Of a stretch of DNA of 64,000 nucleotides, positions 51,759 to 60,589 are shown in pieces. The notes under the pieces are model-generated. The model worked only from the letters and a program-made list of their open reading frames with translations. It did no database searches and was not told where the DNA came from. Location: positions 62,001 to 126,000 of the forward strand of contig RSEH01000070.1 of NCBI GenBank assembly GCA_006503475.1, written 5' to 3'. This stretch comes from Stentor roeselii. Taxonomy: Eukaryota > Ciliophora > Heterotrichea > Heterotrichida > Stentoridae. A program made the position numbers and the translations under genes. The number at the start of each line of letters is the position of its first letter. The first letter of the stretch is position 1.

Positions 51759-51985
51759 GGGGTTATTTTGAATGTTTCATGAATCTTAATCATTTCCCTG
51801 ACTTCAAATCAAAACTCTTTTCTATAGATTTCTTATAAATCGTGTAGTTGGAAAAAAATTATTTATATCATCACTCTTTTAGCTAGACTTCCCATTAATT
51901 GTCTGAAATTGAAAAAAACAATTAATATAAATCATTTTCAATCCCTCAAAGTTCTTCAATACTCTTCAATTCAAAATAATAATTT

Positions 51986-53044
51986 ATGGGTATTCATTGT
52001 TCATGCATAAAATACTGCTCCTTGAATCCAGACCAGCCAGATCAAAACGAATTCTGCGAAAAATCCAGTTTAGCCCCAACACCTCGACCCCCAACAAACG
52101 TTTTAAACTTCGATTCAAAAATCGGAGAAATTCTATTTTTACAGAGATTTATTCGTTCTTACATCGTTTTACGTAAAATGAGAGAGCAGTCAACACACAG
52201 GTCCTACGGAACTGAAAACCATTCAATTAGCACCCGCGCTGCTTTCCAAGAAACTAAACCAAAGATGAAGTTCATTGAAATCAAGTTCAATTCAAGTCGA
52301 GGTGATTCAATTCTTTCAGCTTTAAACTCTGAAAGAGAAACAAGCAAAATAACAATTTTCGATCGCAAAGGGGAGTATTCAGGTGATGTTAATGAAGAAG
52401 GACTTTTTCATGGATTTGGGATTTTTAAGTACAAAGATGGATCGGCTTATGAAGGGAATTGGGTTAATGGAAAAGCATCTGGATGGGGAAGGCTGGTTAA
52501 TTCTGATCTTAGTGGATATGAAGGGGACTGGGTTGATGACAAAGCGACCGGTAAAGGCAAATACATCTTCAAAGATGGATCAGTTTACGAGGGTTCCTGG
52601 AAAAACGACAGAAAGCACGGTTTCGGAGTAGAAACCTGTCCAAAAGGTTCAAAATTCGAAGGATTCTACAAAAACGGATCAAAAACCGGTAAAGGCAATT
52701 TCTCATGGATCGACGGTGCATCCTACTCCGGAAGTTTTAAACAAGGAAAATTCGATGGACCTGGAAAATACGAGTGGCCCGACGGCAGCTACTACGACGG
52801 CGAATGGAAAAAAGGCCTGAAACACGGCTCCGGGGTCTTCGTGTGGCCTGATGAAAGGCATTACCAAGGCGCATTCAAAAAAGGACATCGCCACGGATTC
52901 GGAATTTTCACCTGGCCTGACGGGCGGAAGTTTGAAGGCTTTTGGAAAAACAACAAGCAGCATGGCGAAGGAACTTTTACATCAAATGATGGAAAAATCA
53001 CAGCAGGTTTCTGGAACAGTGGAAAGTTAATTAACCAAGTGTAA
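51986..53044 (+). CDS. MORN-repeat protein with acylated N-terminus
   Basis: 352 aa. About nine or ten MORN repeats fill residues 128-345 (for example YEGNWVNGKASGWG, YEGSWKNDRKHGFG, YDGEWKKGLKHGSG, FEGFWKNNKQHGEG). MORN proteins bind membranes and organise cortex, basal bodies or signalling enzymes. The N-terminus MGIHCSCIKYC has Gly2 for myristoylation and nearby cysteines for palmitoylation, so membrane attachment is likely. An IQ-like helix (LQRFIRSYIVLRKMREQ, about 50-66) could bind calmodulin. It is followed after 7 nt by the PFK start. Confidence 0.93.
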   Translation: MGIHCSCIKYCSLNPDQPDQNEFCEKSSLAPTPRPPTNVLNFDSKIGEILFLQRFIRSYIVLRKMREQSTHRSYGTENHSISTRAAFQETKPKMKFIEIKFNSSRGDSILSALNSERETSKITIFDRKGEYSGDVNEEGLFHGFGIFKYKDGSAYEGNWVNGKASGWGRLVNSDLSGYEGDWVDDKATGKGKYIFKDGSVYEGSWKNDRKHGFGVETCPKGSKFEGFYKNGSKTGKGNFSWIDGASYSGSFKQGKFDGPGKYEWPDGSYYDGEWKKGLKHGSGVFVWPDERHYQGAFKKGHRHGFGIFTWPDGRKFEGFWKNNKQHGEGTFTSNDGKITAGFWNSGKLINQV

Positions 53045-53051
53045 TTAATTA

Positions 53052-54539
53052 ATGAAACCAGGGAAAATTCTTCGAAATTTCACATCAAAAAGCTCAAAAT
53101 TCTCTCAAATCCTGAAACCCTTTCCATTCACCTCAAAAAACACCTTAACCCGTTTTTTTTCTACTCAAACTGACAGGTTTCTCCCTCCTCCGCTTCAAAA
53201 GCACCCAGAAGGAAAGACCTTTGAAAGTCCTCTTCTAGGAGAAGGTCTAAAGCAAGACATATCAAACGGTCAAGGTTTCATGCCAAGTTCTCAGTTATCC
53301 ACAAGTCCCGAGTACTTCAACGCGAGTTCATCCTTTTCCACAGATTTTCTAAAGTCCGGTTCCGTTCATTTCGTGAAATCTTGTCCACCCAGGGTGTTAG
53401 CGATGGACCCATCATCAGTAAAAGCGGCGATTGTGACTTGTGGAGGTTTATGTCCAGGTCTAAACGTAGTGATTCGAGAACTGGTGATGTCTCTTTACTA
53501 CAACTATGGAACAACGCAGATCTTCGGGATTTTAAACGGGTATAAAGGCTTTTACACTGAAAATAGCATCGTTTCGCTTAACCCGCAAAAGGTTTCTGAG
53601 ATCCATACCAAGGGAGGAACTATTCTCAAGTCCTCAAGGGGCGGGTGGGACTTGGACCGCATCGCCGGTACCATCGATTTGCATGGGTTTAACCAGATTT
53701 TTATCATTGGAGGAGATGGCACTCATCGTGGCGTCACTCTTTTAGTCAATGAAATGAAAAAAAGAGGAAAATTTGTTGCTGTTGTCGGAATTCCGAAGAC
53801 TATTGATAATGATATTCCGATTATTGATAAAAGCTTTGGATTTGATACTGCTGTTGAAGAAGCTCAGAGAGCTATTGAGTCGGCTAATGTTGAAGCTACT
53901 TCTGTTGATAATGGAGTTGGACTTGTCAAGTTAATGGGAAGGAATAGTGGGTTTATTGCCTTACATGCGGCCCTTGCTAGTAGAAATGTGAATTTGTGCT
54001 TGATTCCTGAAGCGCAGTATGAACTTTTAGGGAAATTTGGGGTTTATAGCTATGTCATTAGTCGGCTTAAGGTTAAGGGACATGCTGTTGTTGTCTTGGC
54101 GGAAGGCGCAGCATCAGGTTGTAAAGATGAGCACCTGACCACCTCCGGAAAAGACGCTTCGGGAAACTCGACTCTATTCGACATAGCGAATCACTTCAAA
54201 GAAGGTTTATCCCGTACAGCTAAATCAATCGGCGTTGATTTCACATTAAAATACTTAGACCCGACCTACATGATCCGTTCACTTCCAGCAAACAGTTCAG
54301 ACCGAGTACTATGCACAACTCTAGCTCAAAGTGCAGTTCACGGTGCATTCACAGGCTTCACCGGTTTTTCAGTCGGAACAGTTTCAGGCCAAGCAGTGTA
54401 CATCCCAGTGTCCCTGCTTACTTCGATTTGCGAAGGAAAATCAGCGATTCCAGGTCAAAGAAAAGTGGACACCGAACGAGACTTGAACTGGTGGCGACTG
54501 ATGGCTTCCACTGGTCAACCTAGTTTTAGAAGTTCTTAA
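53052..54539 (+). CDS. 6-phosphofructokinase, plant-type, with mitochondrial-like presequence
   Basis: 495 aa. The catalytic core starts near residue 118: CGGLCPGLNVVIRELV, IIGGDGTHRG (about 220), PKTIDNDIPII (about 248), LVKLMGRNSGFIAL and the sugar-binding PE. The combination GGDGT (Gly, ATP type) with PKTIDND (Lys) is that of plant/protist ATP-dependent PFKs, not the GGDD of PPi enzymes. The first 40 residues contain many Lys/Arg/Ser/Phe and no acidic residue before D42. RFFSTQ looks like a mitochondrial processing site, so import into mitochondria is suggested. The alternative is a cytosolic enzyme with an extension. Confidence 0.95.
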   Translation: MKPGKILRNFTSKSSKFSQILKPFPFTSKNTLTRFFSTQTDRFLPPPLQKHPEGKTFESPLLGEGLKQDISNGQGFMPSSQLSTSPEYFNASSSFSTDFLKSGSVHFVKSCPPRVLAMDPSSVKAAIVTCGGLCPGLNVVIRELVMSLYYNYGTTQIFGILNGYKGFYTENSIVSLNPQKVSEIHTKGGTILKSSRGGWDLDRIAGTIDLHGFNQIFIIGGDGTHRGVTLLVNEMKKRGKFVAVVGIPKTIDNDIPIIDKSFGFDTAVEEAQRAIESANVEATSVDNGVGLVKLMGRNSGFIALHAALASRNVNLCLIPEAQYELLGKFGVYSYVISRLKVKGHAVVVLAEGAASGCKDEHLTTSGKDASGNSTLFDIANHFKEGLSRTAKSIGVDFTLKYLDPTYMIRSLPANSSDRVLCTTLAQSAVHGAFTGFTGFSVGTVSGQAVYIPVSLLTSICEGKSAIPGQRKVDTERDLNWWRLMASTGQPSFRSS

Positions 54540-54544
54540 TAAAA

Positions 54545-55174
54545 ATGAAAGCTGAAAGAATCACCACACTCAAAGCTGACGATTTGAAAAATGTAGAAAA
54601 AAGCAAGTTTGAGAGATTTTTATCGGAGTATAGTGAAATCGCTTTTATTTATACTGCGGTTCCTGCTTTTTTACTTATGATGGTTGGACAGATCACTGGG
54701 ATTTTACTGTTTGTTCATAGAGATGAGTATTATAACTGTAAGAACACGGATGATATGTTGATGGGATTTTTAATTGGACAGATGATTTTTTACTATTCTT
54801 TTACTATTATTTATGCGAATCTTCTCTTTCAGCTAGTTCCTTATTTATATAGCTTGACTGCTTCTTTTATTTCTGTAAGCAGCTACTTTCTAGCTAATAC
54901 TGCTTGGAGCTTGTGGGGAATCGATGTCCTTGTAGAGACTGGATGTGATGAATCGGTTTATGCTGGAATTGCAAGTTTTACTATCGCCTTTTCATTGATG
55001 ATTGATCTTGTTTTAGCTGTTTCTTTTGTTGTCTTGGTTGTTTTAAAGAGAAGGAGTCAACCGGCTCAGCAGGAAAAAGAGGAAAATAAGATAAAAGAGC
55101 AGAAATCAGCACCGGGAGAAAAAGAAGTTCATGATAATTCTGGCTGGAATGAAGAAAATTTGGATGATTTTTAA
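54545..55174 (+). CDS. Hypothetical four-transmembrane protein
   Basis: Not recognised. 209 aa. Four hydrophobic helices lie at about residues 33-57, 70-98, 103-123 and 139-166. The loop between helices 1 and 2 has a Cys and the loop before helix 4 another (CKNTDD, ETGCDESV); these could pair as in tetraspanin-like folds. The C-terminal 45 residues are charged and probably cytosolic. The start lies 5 nt after the PFK stop codon. Function unknown. Confidence 0.82.
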   Translation: MKAERITTLKADDLKNVEKSKFERFLSEYSEIAFIYTAVPAFLLMMVGQITGILLFVHRDEYYNCKNTDDMLMGFLIGQMIFYYSFTIIYANLLFQLVPYLYSLTASFISVSSYFLANTAWSLWGIDVLVETGCDESVYAGIASFTIAFSLMIDLVLAVSFVVLVVLKRRSQPAQQEKEENKIKEQKSAPGEKEVHDNSGWNEENLDDF

Positions 55175-55181
55175 GTATTTT

Positions 55182-55186
55182 AAAAA
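55182..55186 (-). terminator. Pol III T5 terminator of tRNA-Leu
   Basis: Five T on the minus strand directly after the discriminator base; the typical RNA polymerase III stop. Confidence 0.8.
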
Positions 55187-55191
55187 TGGCT

Positions 55192-55222
<31 letters not shown>

Positions 55223-55266
55223 ATAGCGCCTTAAGCTACCGCCTTAGACCGCTCGGCCAAACAACC
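55187..55266 (-). tRNA. tRNA-Leu(AAG)
   Basis: 80 nt on the minus strand without CCA and without intron. The acceptor GGTTGTT pairs with AGCAGCC (two G-U pairs); discriminator A. The D arm GCCGAGC...GGC and B box GGGTTCAAATCCC are intact. The anticodon stem GTAGC/GCTAT holds loop TTAAGGC, giving anticodon AAG (55230-55232). A long variable arm is present, as in tRNA-Leu. Leucine identity is supported by the A discriminator and the close match to eukaryotic tRNA-Leu. Confidence 0.96.
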
Positions 55267-55840
55267 TGAATGGTTTTTAGCCGAGGTTTTTGCTTTAAGA
55301 GTTTAGGATTTTTTGGGTGGATTGATTTATCGGGGTTAATTTAGGACTTTTTGAGGTGAATGGGTTTTAGGTAAGTTTGGGTTTTAGGTTATTGATGAGT
55401 GATGATTTAGAGGTTTTGGTGGTGGTTGGAAGTTGGATTATGTTGTTTTAGGATATTGCAGTGATATTGAATATCTTTAAATTAACTTTAAATACTATTA
55501 TTAAACTTTATCACCATAAACTTAAAATCTCTTGACGTCACACAATCAGTAAAATAATTATTTAAATCCTATCCTCAATTCCCTTCAACTATTAAAATTT
55601 AATCAAACCATCCAAACATCAAAATATAAATCTTGTCCCAAATTCCAATCTAAATTTATTCCTTACTAAAATTTCCATTTTAAACCATGGCCTTGATTCC
55701 CCATCCAAAACTCTAAAAATCTCAACAATTCATCCTAAAAAAATCATATTTCTATTCAGTCTTCTTCCTTCAACCAAAAAAGACCTATTTCCTAAATTTT
55801 GTAAGATTCGCGAGATTTATATTTCCTCGGGTTGATATAA
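55267..55840. other. Intergenic region with strand-biased composition
   Basis: 55270-55460 is G/T-rich on the plus strand (upstream of the tRNA), with patches such as tttgggttttagg. The remainder is A/C/T-rich. No clean tandem telomere-like repeat and no coding frame. Confidence 0.5.
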
Positions 55841-56107
55841 ATGGCTATTAGAAATACAGACACTAGTGAATGCAAAAATAACTTTGGAACATTCTCTTCA
55901 GATTCGAAAAGTATTTTAACGATTGACATCCTGCTTGAAAATAAGAGAAGCACATGCTCATCTGAAGATCAGGACGATACTCCCATCACTAATAACTTTG
56001 ATTCGAGGTCCATGGTCACTATTTCGTCTTGGCATTCAAGAAGTATGAAAAGGAAGATTGAACACTTTCCAATTGAAGATAAAAAGTGTGAATGTGTGAT
56101 TTATTGA
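55841..56107 (+). CDS. Possible 88-aa protein ending in a CaaX-like box
   Basis: Not recognised. The start context is gatataaATG, and the frame ends in TGA. The protein is Ser/Asp-rich with a basic patch (SRSMKRKIEHF) and ends KKCECVIY. The last four residues fit a CaaX prenylation box only loosely (Tyr at X is unusual); the second Cys could be palmitoylated. Small size and isolation make it uncertain. Confidence 0.42.
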   Translation: MAIRNTDTSECKNNFGTFSSDSKSILTIDILLENKRSTCSSEDQDDTPITNNFDSRSMVTISSWHSRSMKRKIEHFPIEDKKCECVIY

Positions 56108-56360
56108 AACAAAGATATAGTAAACCTTTTTATTTAAAGTAACCAAACGCTTTTAAATTTTATCTTTTGTTGGATGGTTTATTAAATATCGCATTAAAAT
56201 TTGAATTTTTTACTGAATCAGTAAATAACTCCCATTTGAGTCATTTAAGAGTGATTAAGGTATTTTTTTATTTCAACCTGCAAACGTTTCAATCATAATT
56301 CAAAAACAATTTAACACTTAAAAACTTAACCTCACTCTCTCCTACCTAATCATTCACTTA

Positions 56361-57611
56361 TTACGAAAGACAAGCCCATTCAATTCCATGCTTTCTTATA
56401 CAAGTTTCACATTGTTTATGAGGAATCTGTTGACGAAGTCTTGAACTGGATCTGCCTGAAGGACTAGAAACTTCATTCCTTGTAGGCGATTTGCTACTAT
56501 TGGAACCTTTGCCTTTGCTTCGACTTAAACTTGATGGATTGGAATCTTTGAAGTTTCTTGCAGTACTTGTCGGGCTTTTTCCAGAGCGTGCGGAACTTCT
56601 ACCAGTGTCAAGTTTATAAGAGGGTGACCCAGTGAATGTTCTTAAAGTGCTGTAAGGAGACTGTCCCCTTGGACTTACATCCCTTCTTGGACTCCCCCCT
56701 CTAGAAGAAAGTCTCGGCACCCTTCGAGCCAAAGCCCTTTCATTATACTCCGACTGTTGGGCAAGTTTTCCTTGTAAAACATTAAGTCGCGCTTCAATTT
56801 CCCTGAGCCTAGCATCAGAAACCTCTTCAGTATTCCCAGGTATTTTTTTTTCCAATTCTCTAACTTTTTCCCGATAATCATTTTTGATATTCCTGATTTT
56901 TTCTTGCATGAGTCCAGCTTCTTCCAAATCAGAATTTTCAAATCGATGAAGAATTTGTTGAAGTCTTGCTTCAAGATGAACTTTTTCATTAAACAGTTCT
57001 TCGAAGCGGGTCTTTTGAGATGCGACGTCTTTTGCGTAGTTTTTTCTCAGCTCTTCGTAAGCGTCTTTGAATTCGCGCAGCTCGCGAAGGAGTTCTTGGG
57101 TGTTTCTTTCTTCTGTTTCAAGCTTTTCTTTTAGTCTTCTGGTATCGGAATGGTTTGAGAGGTGCTTTCGAAGCTCATCGTTTTCTTCTGTCAGGATTTT
57201 TAGTTTTGCTTTTAAGGAATCGATGTCTGGAGTGATGTAGGACTTTGGATTAGTTGATGAAAGCTTTTGGGAGTTTTGAAGGTCTTGAAGGTACTTTTTT
57301 AGACGATCGTTTTCGTCTTCTGCGAGTTTTCGAAGGTTTTTTTCGGATTCTAATTGGCTTAGAAGGTCGAGTTCTCTTGCTTTTGAGACTCTTTGTAAAG
57401 AATCCTCCTGTGAAGAAAGTTCAAAATTAGCATAAGGATAAGGCACAATATCCGGCTTTTTAAAAAATCTGCTAGACTTCAAAGGATCCTCAAAATTCTG
57501 TTCATTCCAAGCACCAGTTGCACTTCTCCATTCTTTCTGCCCCTTAAATCGATCAACCTCTTCCAACTTCTCCAATCGATTAGTCCTCAAATTATCATAA
57601 AGGTTTGCCAT
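56361..57611 (-). CDS. Coiled-coil protein with Ser/Arg-rich tail
   Basis: Not recognised. 416 aa from the ATG at 57611 (MANLYDNL). An upstream ATG at 57773 would overlap the first codons of the divergent channel gene and is rejected. A short conserved-looking head (DRFKGQKEWRSATGAWN) is followed by a coiled coil from about 75 to 300. The Ser/Arg/Pro-rich tail (about 305-395) has several SP sites, and the Cys-containing end reads CETCIRKHGIEW. The layout suggests a cytoskeletal or centrosomal protein, but that is inference. Confidence 0.8.
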   Translation of the reverse strand: MANLYDNLRTNRLEKLEEVDRFKGQKEWRSATGAWNEQNFEDPLKSSRFFKKPDIVPYPYANFELSSQEDSLQRVSKARELDLLSQLESEKNLRKLAEDENDRLKKYLQDLQNSQKLSSTNPKSYITPDIDSLKAKLKILTEENDELRKHLSNHSDTRRLKEKLETEERNTQELLRELREFKDAYEELRKNYAKDVASQKTRFEELFNEKVHLEARLQQILHRFENSDLEEAGLMQEKIRNIKNDYREKVRELEKKIPGNTEEVSDARLREIEARLNVLQGKLAQQSEYNERALARRVPRLSSRGGSPRRDVSPRGQSPYSTLRTFTGSPSYKLDTGRSSARSGKSPTSTARNFKDSNPSSLSRSKGKGSNSSKSPTRNEVSSPSGRSSSRLRQQIPHKQCETCIRKHGIEWACLS

Positions 57612-57642
57612 AATAATGAAAGTAAAAAATTCTAAATAATAA

Positions 57643-59475
57643 ATGAAATCCGAAGAAGACTTTGAAGTTGAATCAGAATTACTTCCGACTTCAGGACCTC
57701 GATCAGGCTCCGAGCTTTGGAGCATCGCAAAGCGCAAGTTCAAAGTATTAGGAGCGATGAGATTAAACATCATGCATCACGCGGACACCCTGGTGATAAA
57801 GAACGGGCTTAACCAGAGCATAAGCGAGTCACAAAAGATTGGAAGTCTTTTTCATCCACGAAAAGGTCTGAAGTCGCATTGGGACCTGTTCATATCTCTT
57901 GTTCTTCTTTATTCTTTAATCCTTAGTCCTCTTTTCTTGGCTTTAAACTACACGGAATTTGGATCTTTTTCGTATTTTTTAGACCTGATCAGTGATTTTT
58001 TTATGATTTTTGATATTCTTGTCAATTTTAACACTAGTTTTTATGATACTGAAAAAAATCTTACTAAATCAAGGATTTTTATTGTTAAGAAGTATGTCAG
58101 GGGAAGGTTTTTTTTTGATCTTGCTGCTAGTTTTCCTTATGAACTCTTAAGTTTTGGAAGAAAAAATCATGGACATCTTGCAAATGTGGTTATTAGGATA
58201 CTTGTCAGTCAAAGAGTTTGGATGATTACTAGAATTTTAAGGCTTTTTAAGTTATTGAAATTTATACCGAAATTGATGAAAAAAGTAGGAGTTTTTGGAT
58301 TTTCTCACTCTTTTCAGATGCTAGTTGAAACTGTTTCTAGGGTGTTAATTGCTATGCATTTGTTTGCGTGCTTTTTGCTTATTGCTGCAAGGATTGAGGA
58401 ATTCAGTCCGGATAGCTGGTTAAGTCGAGCAGGACTCTTAGACGACAGTGCTGAGCTTCAATATCTTCACTCATTTTACTTCATAATGACCACAATGAGC
58501 ACGGTAGGTTACGGAGACCTGACCCCTCGAACATCTTTCGAAATCTTCATCTCAATAACATGGATGTTCATCGCAATCTACTTCTTAAGTTTCAACATCA
58601 GCAGCATCAGTAACTTGGCGGCCGAAGCAGACTACAAGAAAAACTTATTAATCCAAAAAATGAACATAATCGAATCCTACTCAAAAAACGAAGGAATCAA
58701 CAAATCAACTCAAAGTAAAATGAAAGTCGAAGTAACTGAAAAATCAACTCGAGTGACTCACACAGCAGAAGACCGTCAAGAGCTTCTTTCTTATCTTCCA
58801 ATGGATTTAAAATTTGAAATCGCTTTTAACATGCAAAAAGGAGTCATAAGCGACTTTCGTTTTTTCCGAGATAAGCCAAAAGAGTTCATAAGTAACGTGT
58901 TTCCTCTTTTATACCAAAAATACTTAATTGAAAAAGAAATCGTTTACATGCAAAATCAAGATTCAAACGAGATTTACTTCATTTCTGAAGGAAAAGTCAG
59001 TCTTGTCTACAGTAGTTTTAATGTCCCTTTTCGCTACCTGGTCTTCGGGGAGTATTTCGGCGACTATGAAGTCACAAATGAAGCGAAAAGGGTCTTCGGG
59101 GCAATAAGCACAAGATATACAAAATTACTTGTGATGAGCAAAGACACTGTTGAAAAGTTCAAAAGAGACTTTCCATCACTTTGGAGTGAATTTCGGGAAA
59201 AGGCTAAATATCGACATGAGGTCAACATTCGTGCAATGTCTGAAATGATGGTCATTAAAAAGATCAACTCGGAAGGGGTTATCAAAAATATCACTTCTAA
59301 GAAAATTAAAGAAATGATTCAGGTACAAGCTGGAATTTTAACTCATAAAAGTCTTGACTTTAGTCTTGAAGAAATCAGGAAAAGAGAAGTAGTTGATTTA
59401 AGGAAAAATATCTTGGAACAGCGAAATGTGATTTTTAATATTTTGCATGGAACTAAGTATTTAAAGTTAAGTTGA
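57643..59475 (+). CDS. Voltage-gated K+ channel of the CNG/EAG (CNBD) superfamily
   Basis: 610 aa. Six membrane segments: S1 (LFISLVLLYSLILSPLFL, about 85-105); S2 and S3 (DLISDFFMIFDILVNFNTSF; FFFDLAASFPYELL); S4 with spaced basic residues (RILRLFKLLKFIPKL); then S5 and S6. The pore filter STVGYGDLTP (about 285-294) is K+-selective. A C-linker and a cyclic-nucleotide-binding-like domain (about 405-500) follow. The latter lacks the canonical F-G-E...R-x-A cassette (it reads YFGDYEVTNEAKRVFGA), so it may not bind cNMP, as in EAG channels. It ends TGA TGA, overlapping the convergent hydrolase gene by 23 nt. In ciliates such channels shape ciliary and contractile responses. Confidence 0.95.
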   Translation: MKSEEDFEVESELLPTSGPRSGSELWSIAKRKFKVLGAMRLNIMHHADTLVIKNGLNQSISESQKIGSLFHPRKGLKSHWDLFISLVLLYSLILSPLFLALNYTEFGSFSYFLDLISDFFMIFDILVNFNTSFYDTEKNLTKSRIFIVKKYVRGRFFFDLAASFPYELLSFGRKNHGHLANVVIRILVSQRVWMITRILRLFKLLKFIPKLMKKVGVFGFSHSFQMLVETVSRVLIAMHLFACFLLIAARIEEFSPDSWLSRAGLLDDSAELQYLHSFYFIMTTMSTVGYGDLTPRTSFEIFISITWMFIAIYFLSFNISSISNLAAEADYKKNLLIQKMNIIESYSKNEGINKSTQSKMKVEVTEKSTRVTHTAEDRQELLSYLPMDLKFEIAFNMQKGVISDFRFFRDKPKEFISNVFPLLYQKYLIEKEIVYMQNQDSNEIYFISEGKVSLVYSSFNVPFRYLVFGEYFGDYEVTNEAKRVFGAISTRYTKLLVMSKDTVEKFKRDFPSLWSEFREKAKYRHEVNIRAMSEMMVIKKINSEGVIKNITSKKIKEMIQVQAGILTHKSLDFSLEEIRKREVVDLRKNILEQRNVIFNILHGTKYLKLS

Positions 59476-60193
59476 TGAGAAATTCGTTAATTTTTTCTAG
59501 AAGCTCTGAAATTCTTTCTGTGAAAAAATGGTCTGCAGATGGAAGAAGGTGAAGAAATTTTGAATCGATTTCAAGATTTTCGAATATCGATTCGCTGTCT
59601 TTGAATGGAATTATTTTGTCGCATGTTCCGTGAATTAAGAGGATTTTTCCTGATACTTTTTTTATTATTGGGTCCATGTCGAGAGTTAGTCTTTCTCGGA
59701 CACCTTCTCGGTCGATTTTAAAGGTTTTTTCATTGAAGGTGTGAAAAGCTTCACCTTTTTCGATGGCTTGGTTGTAAATGTCTCTCATTGGGCCTGGCAC
59801 ACTGGTCATGTCGTATCGGGCAGCTAAGGAGATGATGGAAGGTACTCCAGGGTAAAGGGCTGAATGCATCAAAACGATGTTGCCTCCTTTTGAATGGCCA
59901 ATCAAGCTAACCACCTCAAATCCCATTTCTTGTGCCCATTTCACTGCTGCTTGAACAGCCATGACTTCTTTAGCATACCCAGCAATAGAAAAAGTTCCTT
60001 CACTCCTTCCATTCCCAGGCAAGTCAATCTTAAGACAATTAACAACCAAGTTCTTGCTAATCTGTTCATAAAGCCAATTTTCCTTAGTAACCATAGTTCC
60101 ATGCACAACAATTGCCAACTCCTTACCCAAAGGTCTTGAAATACTCAAGTCAAAAGAAAGATATTCTCCAGATTCAAGTCTAATCGGAATCAT
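59453..60193 (-). CDS. Alpha/beta hydrolase
   Basis: 246 aa. The nucleophile elbow GHSKG is at 99-103 (Ser101); oxyanion-side VVHGT at 29-33; probable catalytic Asp in HGTCDKIIP and His in SADHFF near the end, all in the right order. D-L-P-G-N-G-R-S is typical of the esterase/lipase and monoglyceride-lipase-like branch. Substrate unknown. No signal peptide. The 3' end overlaps the K+-channel gene by 23 nt, and the start is only 6 nt from the divergent gene at 60200. Confidence 0.92.
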   Translation of the reverse strand: MIPIRLESGEYLSFDLSISRPLGKELAIVVHGTMVTKENWLYEQISKNLVVNCLKIDLPGNGRSEGTFSIAGYAKEVMAVQAAVKWAQEMGFEVVSLIGHSKGGNIVLMHSALYPGVPSIISLAARYDMTSVPGPMRDIYNQAIEKGEAFHTFNEKTFKIDREGVRERLTLDMDPIIKKVSGKILLIHGTCDKIIPFKDSESIFENLEIDSKFLHLLPSADHFFTERISELLEKINEFLINLTLNT

Positions 60194-60199
60194 TTATAA
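60194..60199. promoter_or_regulatory. 6-nt gap between divergent start codons (hydrolase / C9orf85-like)
   Basis: The smallest start-to-start distance in the window. Transcription signals must lie inside the opposite gene's coding region. Confidence 0.4.
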
Positions 60200-60589
60200 A
60201 TGAAAAAAGGTAAAAAGCAAGCCCATCAGAATGTTTTCGCCTTTAAACACAACAAAAACTCTAAACTTACTAAAAAAATCGCTGAAGAACCTTTAGACGT
60301 TCTTTGTAGACGATGCATTGCAAAACTCAGCTGGAGGGTGAAGTATCGCAAGTTCAAACTTCGCACTGTTCCTGGAAGATGCAACGTTTGTCATGAAAAA
60401 AATATTCTGAAGGCTTATCGGACTTGGTGTGATCCTTGCGCCCTTGCAAGAGACTTGTGTGCTAAATGTGGAAAAGAACCGATTTGCAAGGATACTCAAG
60501 GAATTGATGTCGAGGATCAGAATTACTCGAGTGATGATGAGGAAAAGAAAGAGGATGATTTGAAGGGGGATGAGGAAAGTAAGGAATAA
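60200..60589 (+). CDS. C9orf85/DUF2039 family protein
   Basis: 129 aa. The family landmarks are present: basic start with HQNVFAFKHNKNSK, then four CxxC pairs (CRRC, CNVC, CDPC, CAKC) around WRVKYRKFK. This matches human C9orf85 in order and length, so two zinc-ribbon-like sites are likely. The tail is acidic (SSDDEEKKEDD). Molecular role unknown in the family. Confidence 0.91.
   Translation: MKKGKKQAHQNVFAFKHNKNSKLTKKIAEEPLDVLCRRCIAKLSWRVKYRKFKLRTVPGRCNVCHEKNILKAYRTWCDPCALARDLCAKCGKEPICKDTQGIDVEDQNYSSDDEEKKEDDLKGDEESKE

Noticed and set aside
55270-55460. Telomere-like sequence
   Set aside because: G/T-rich patches do not form a regular tandem repeat and lie between genes.
57612-57773. N-terminal extension of the coiled-coil gene to an ATG at 57773
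   Set aside because: It would overlap the start of the K+-channel gene, encodes no coil or conserved motif, and a better ATG exists at 57611.
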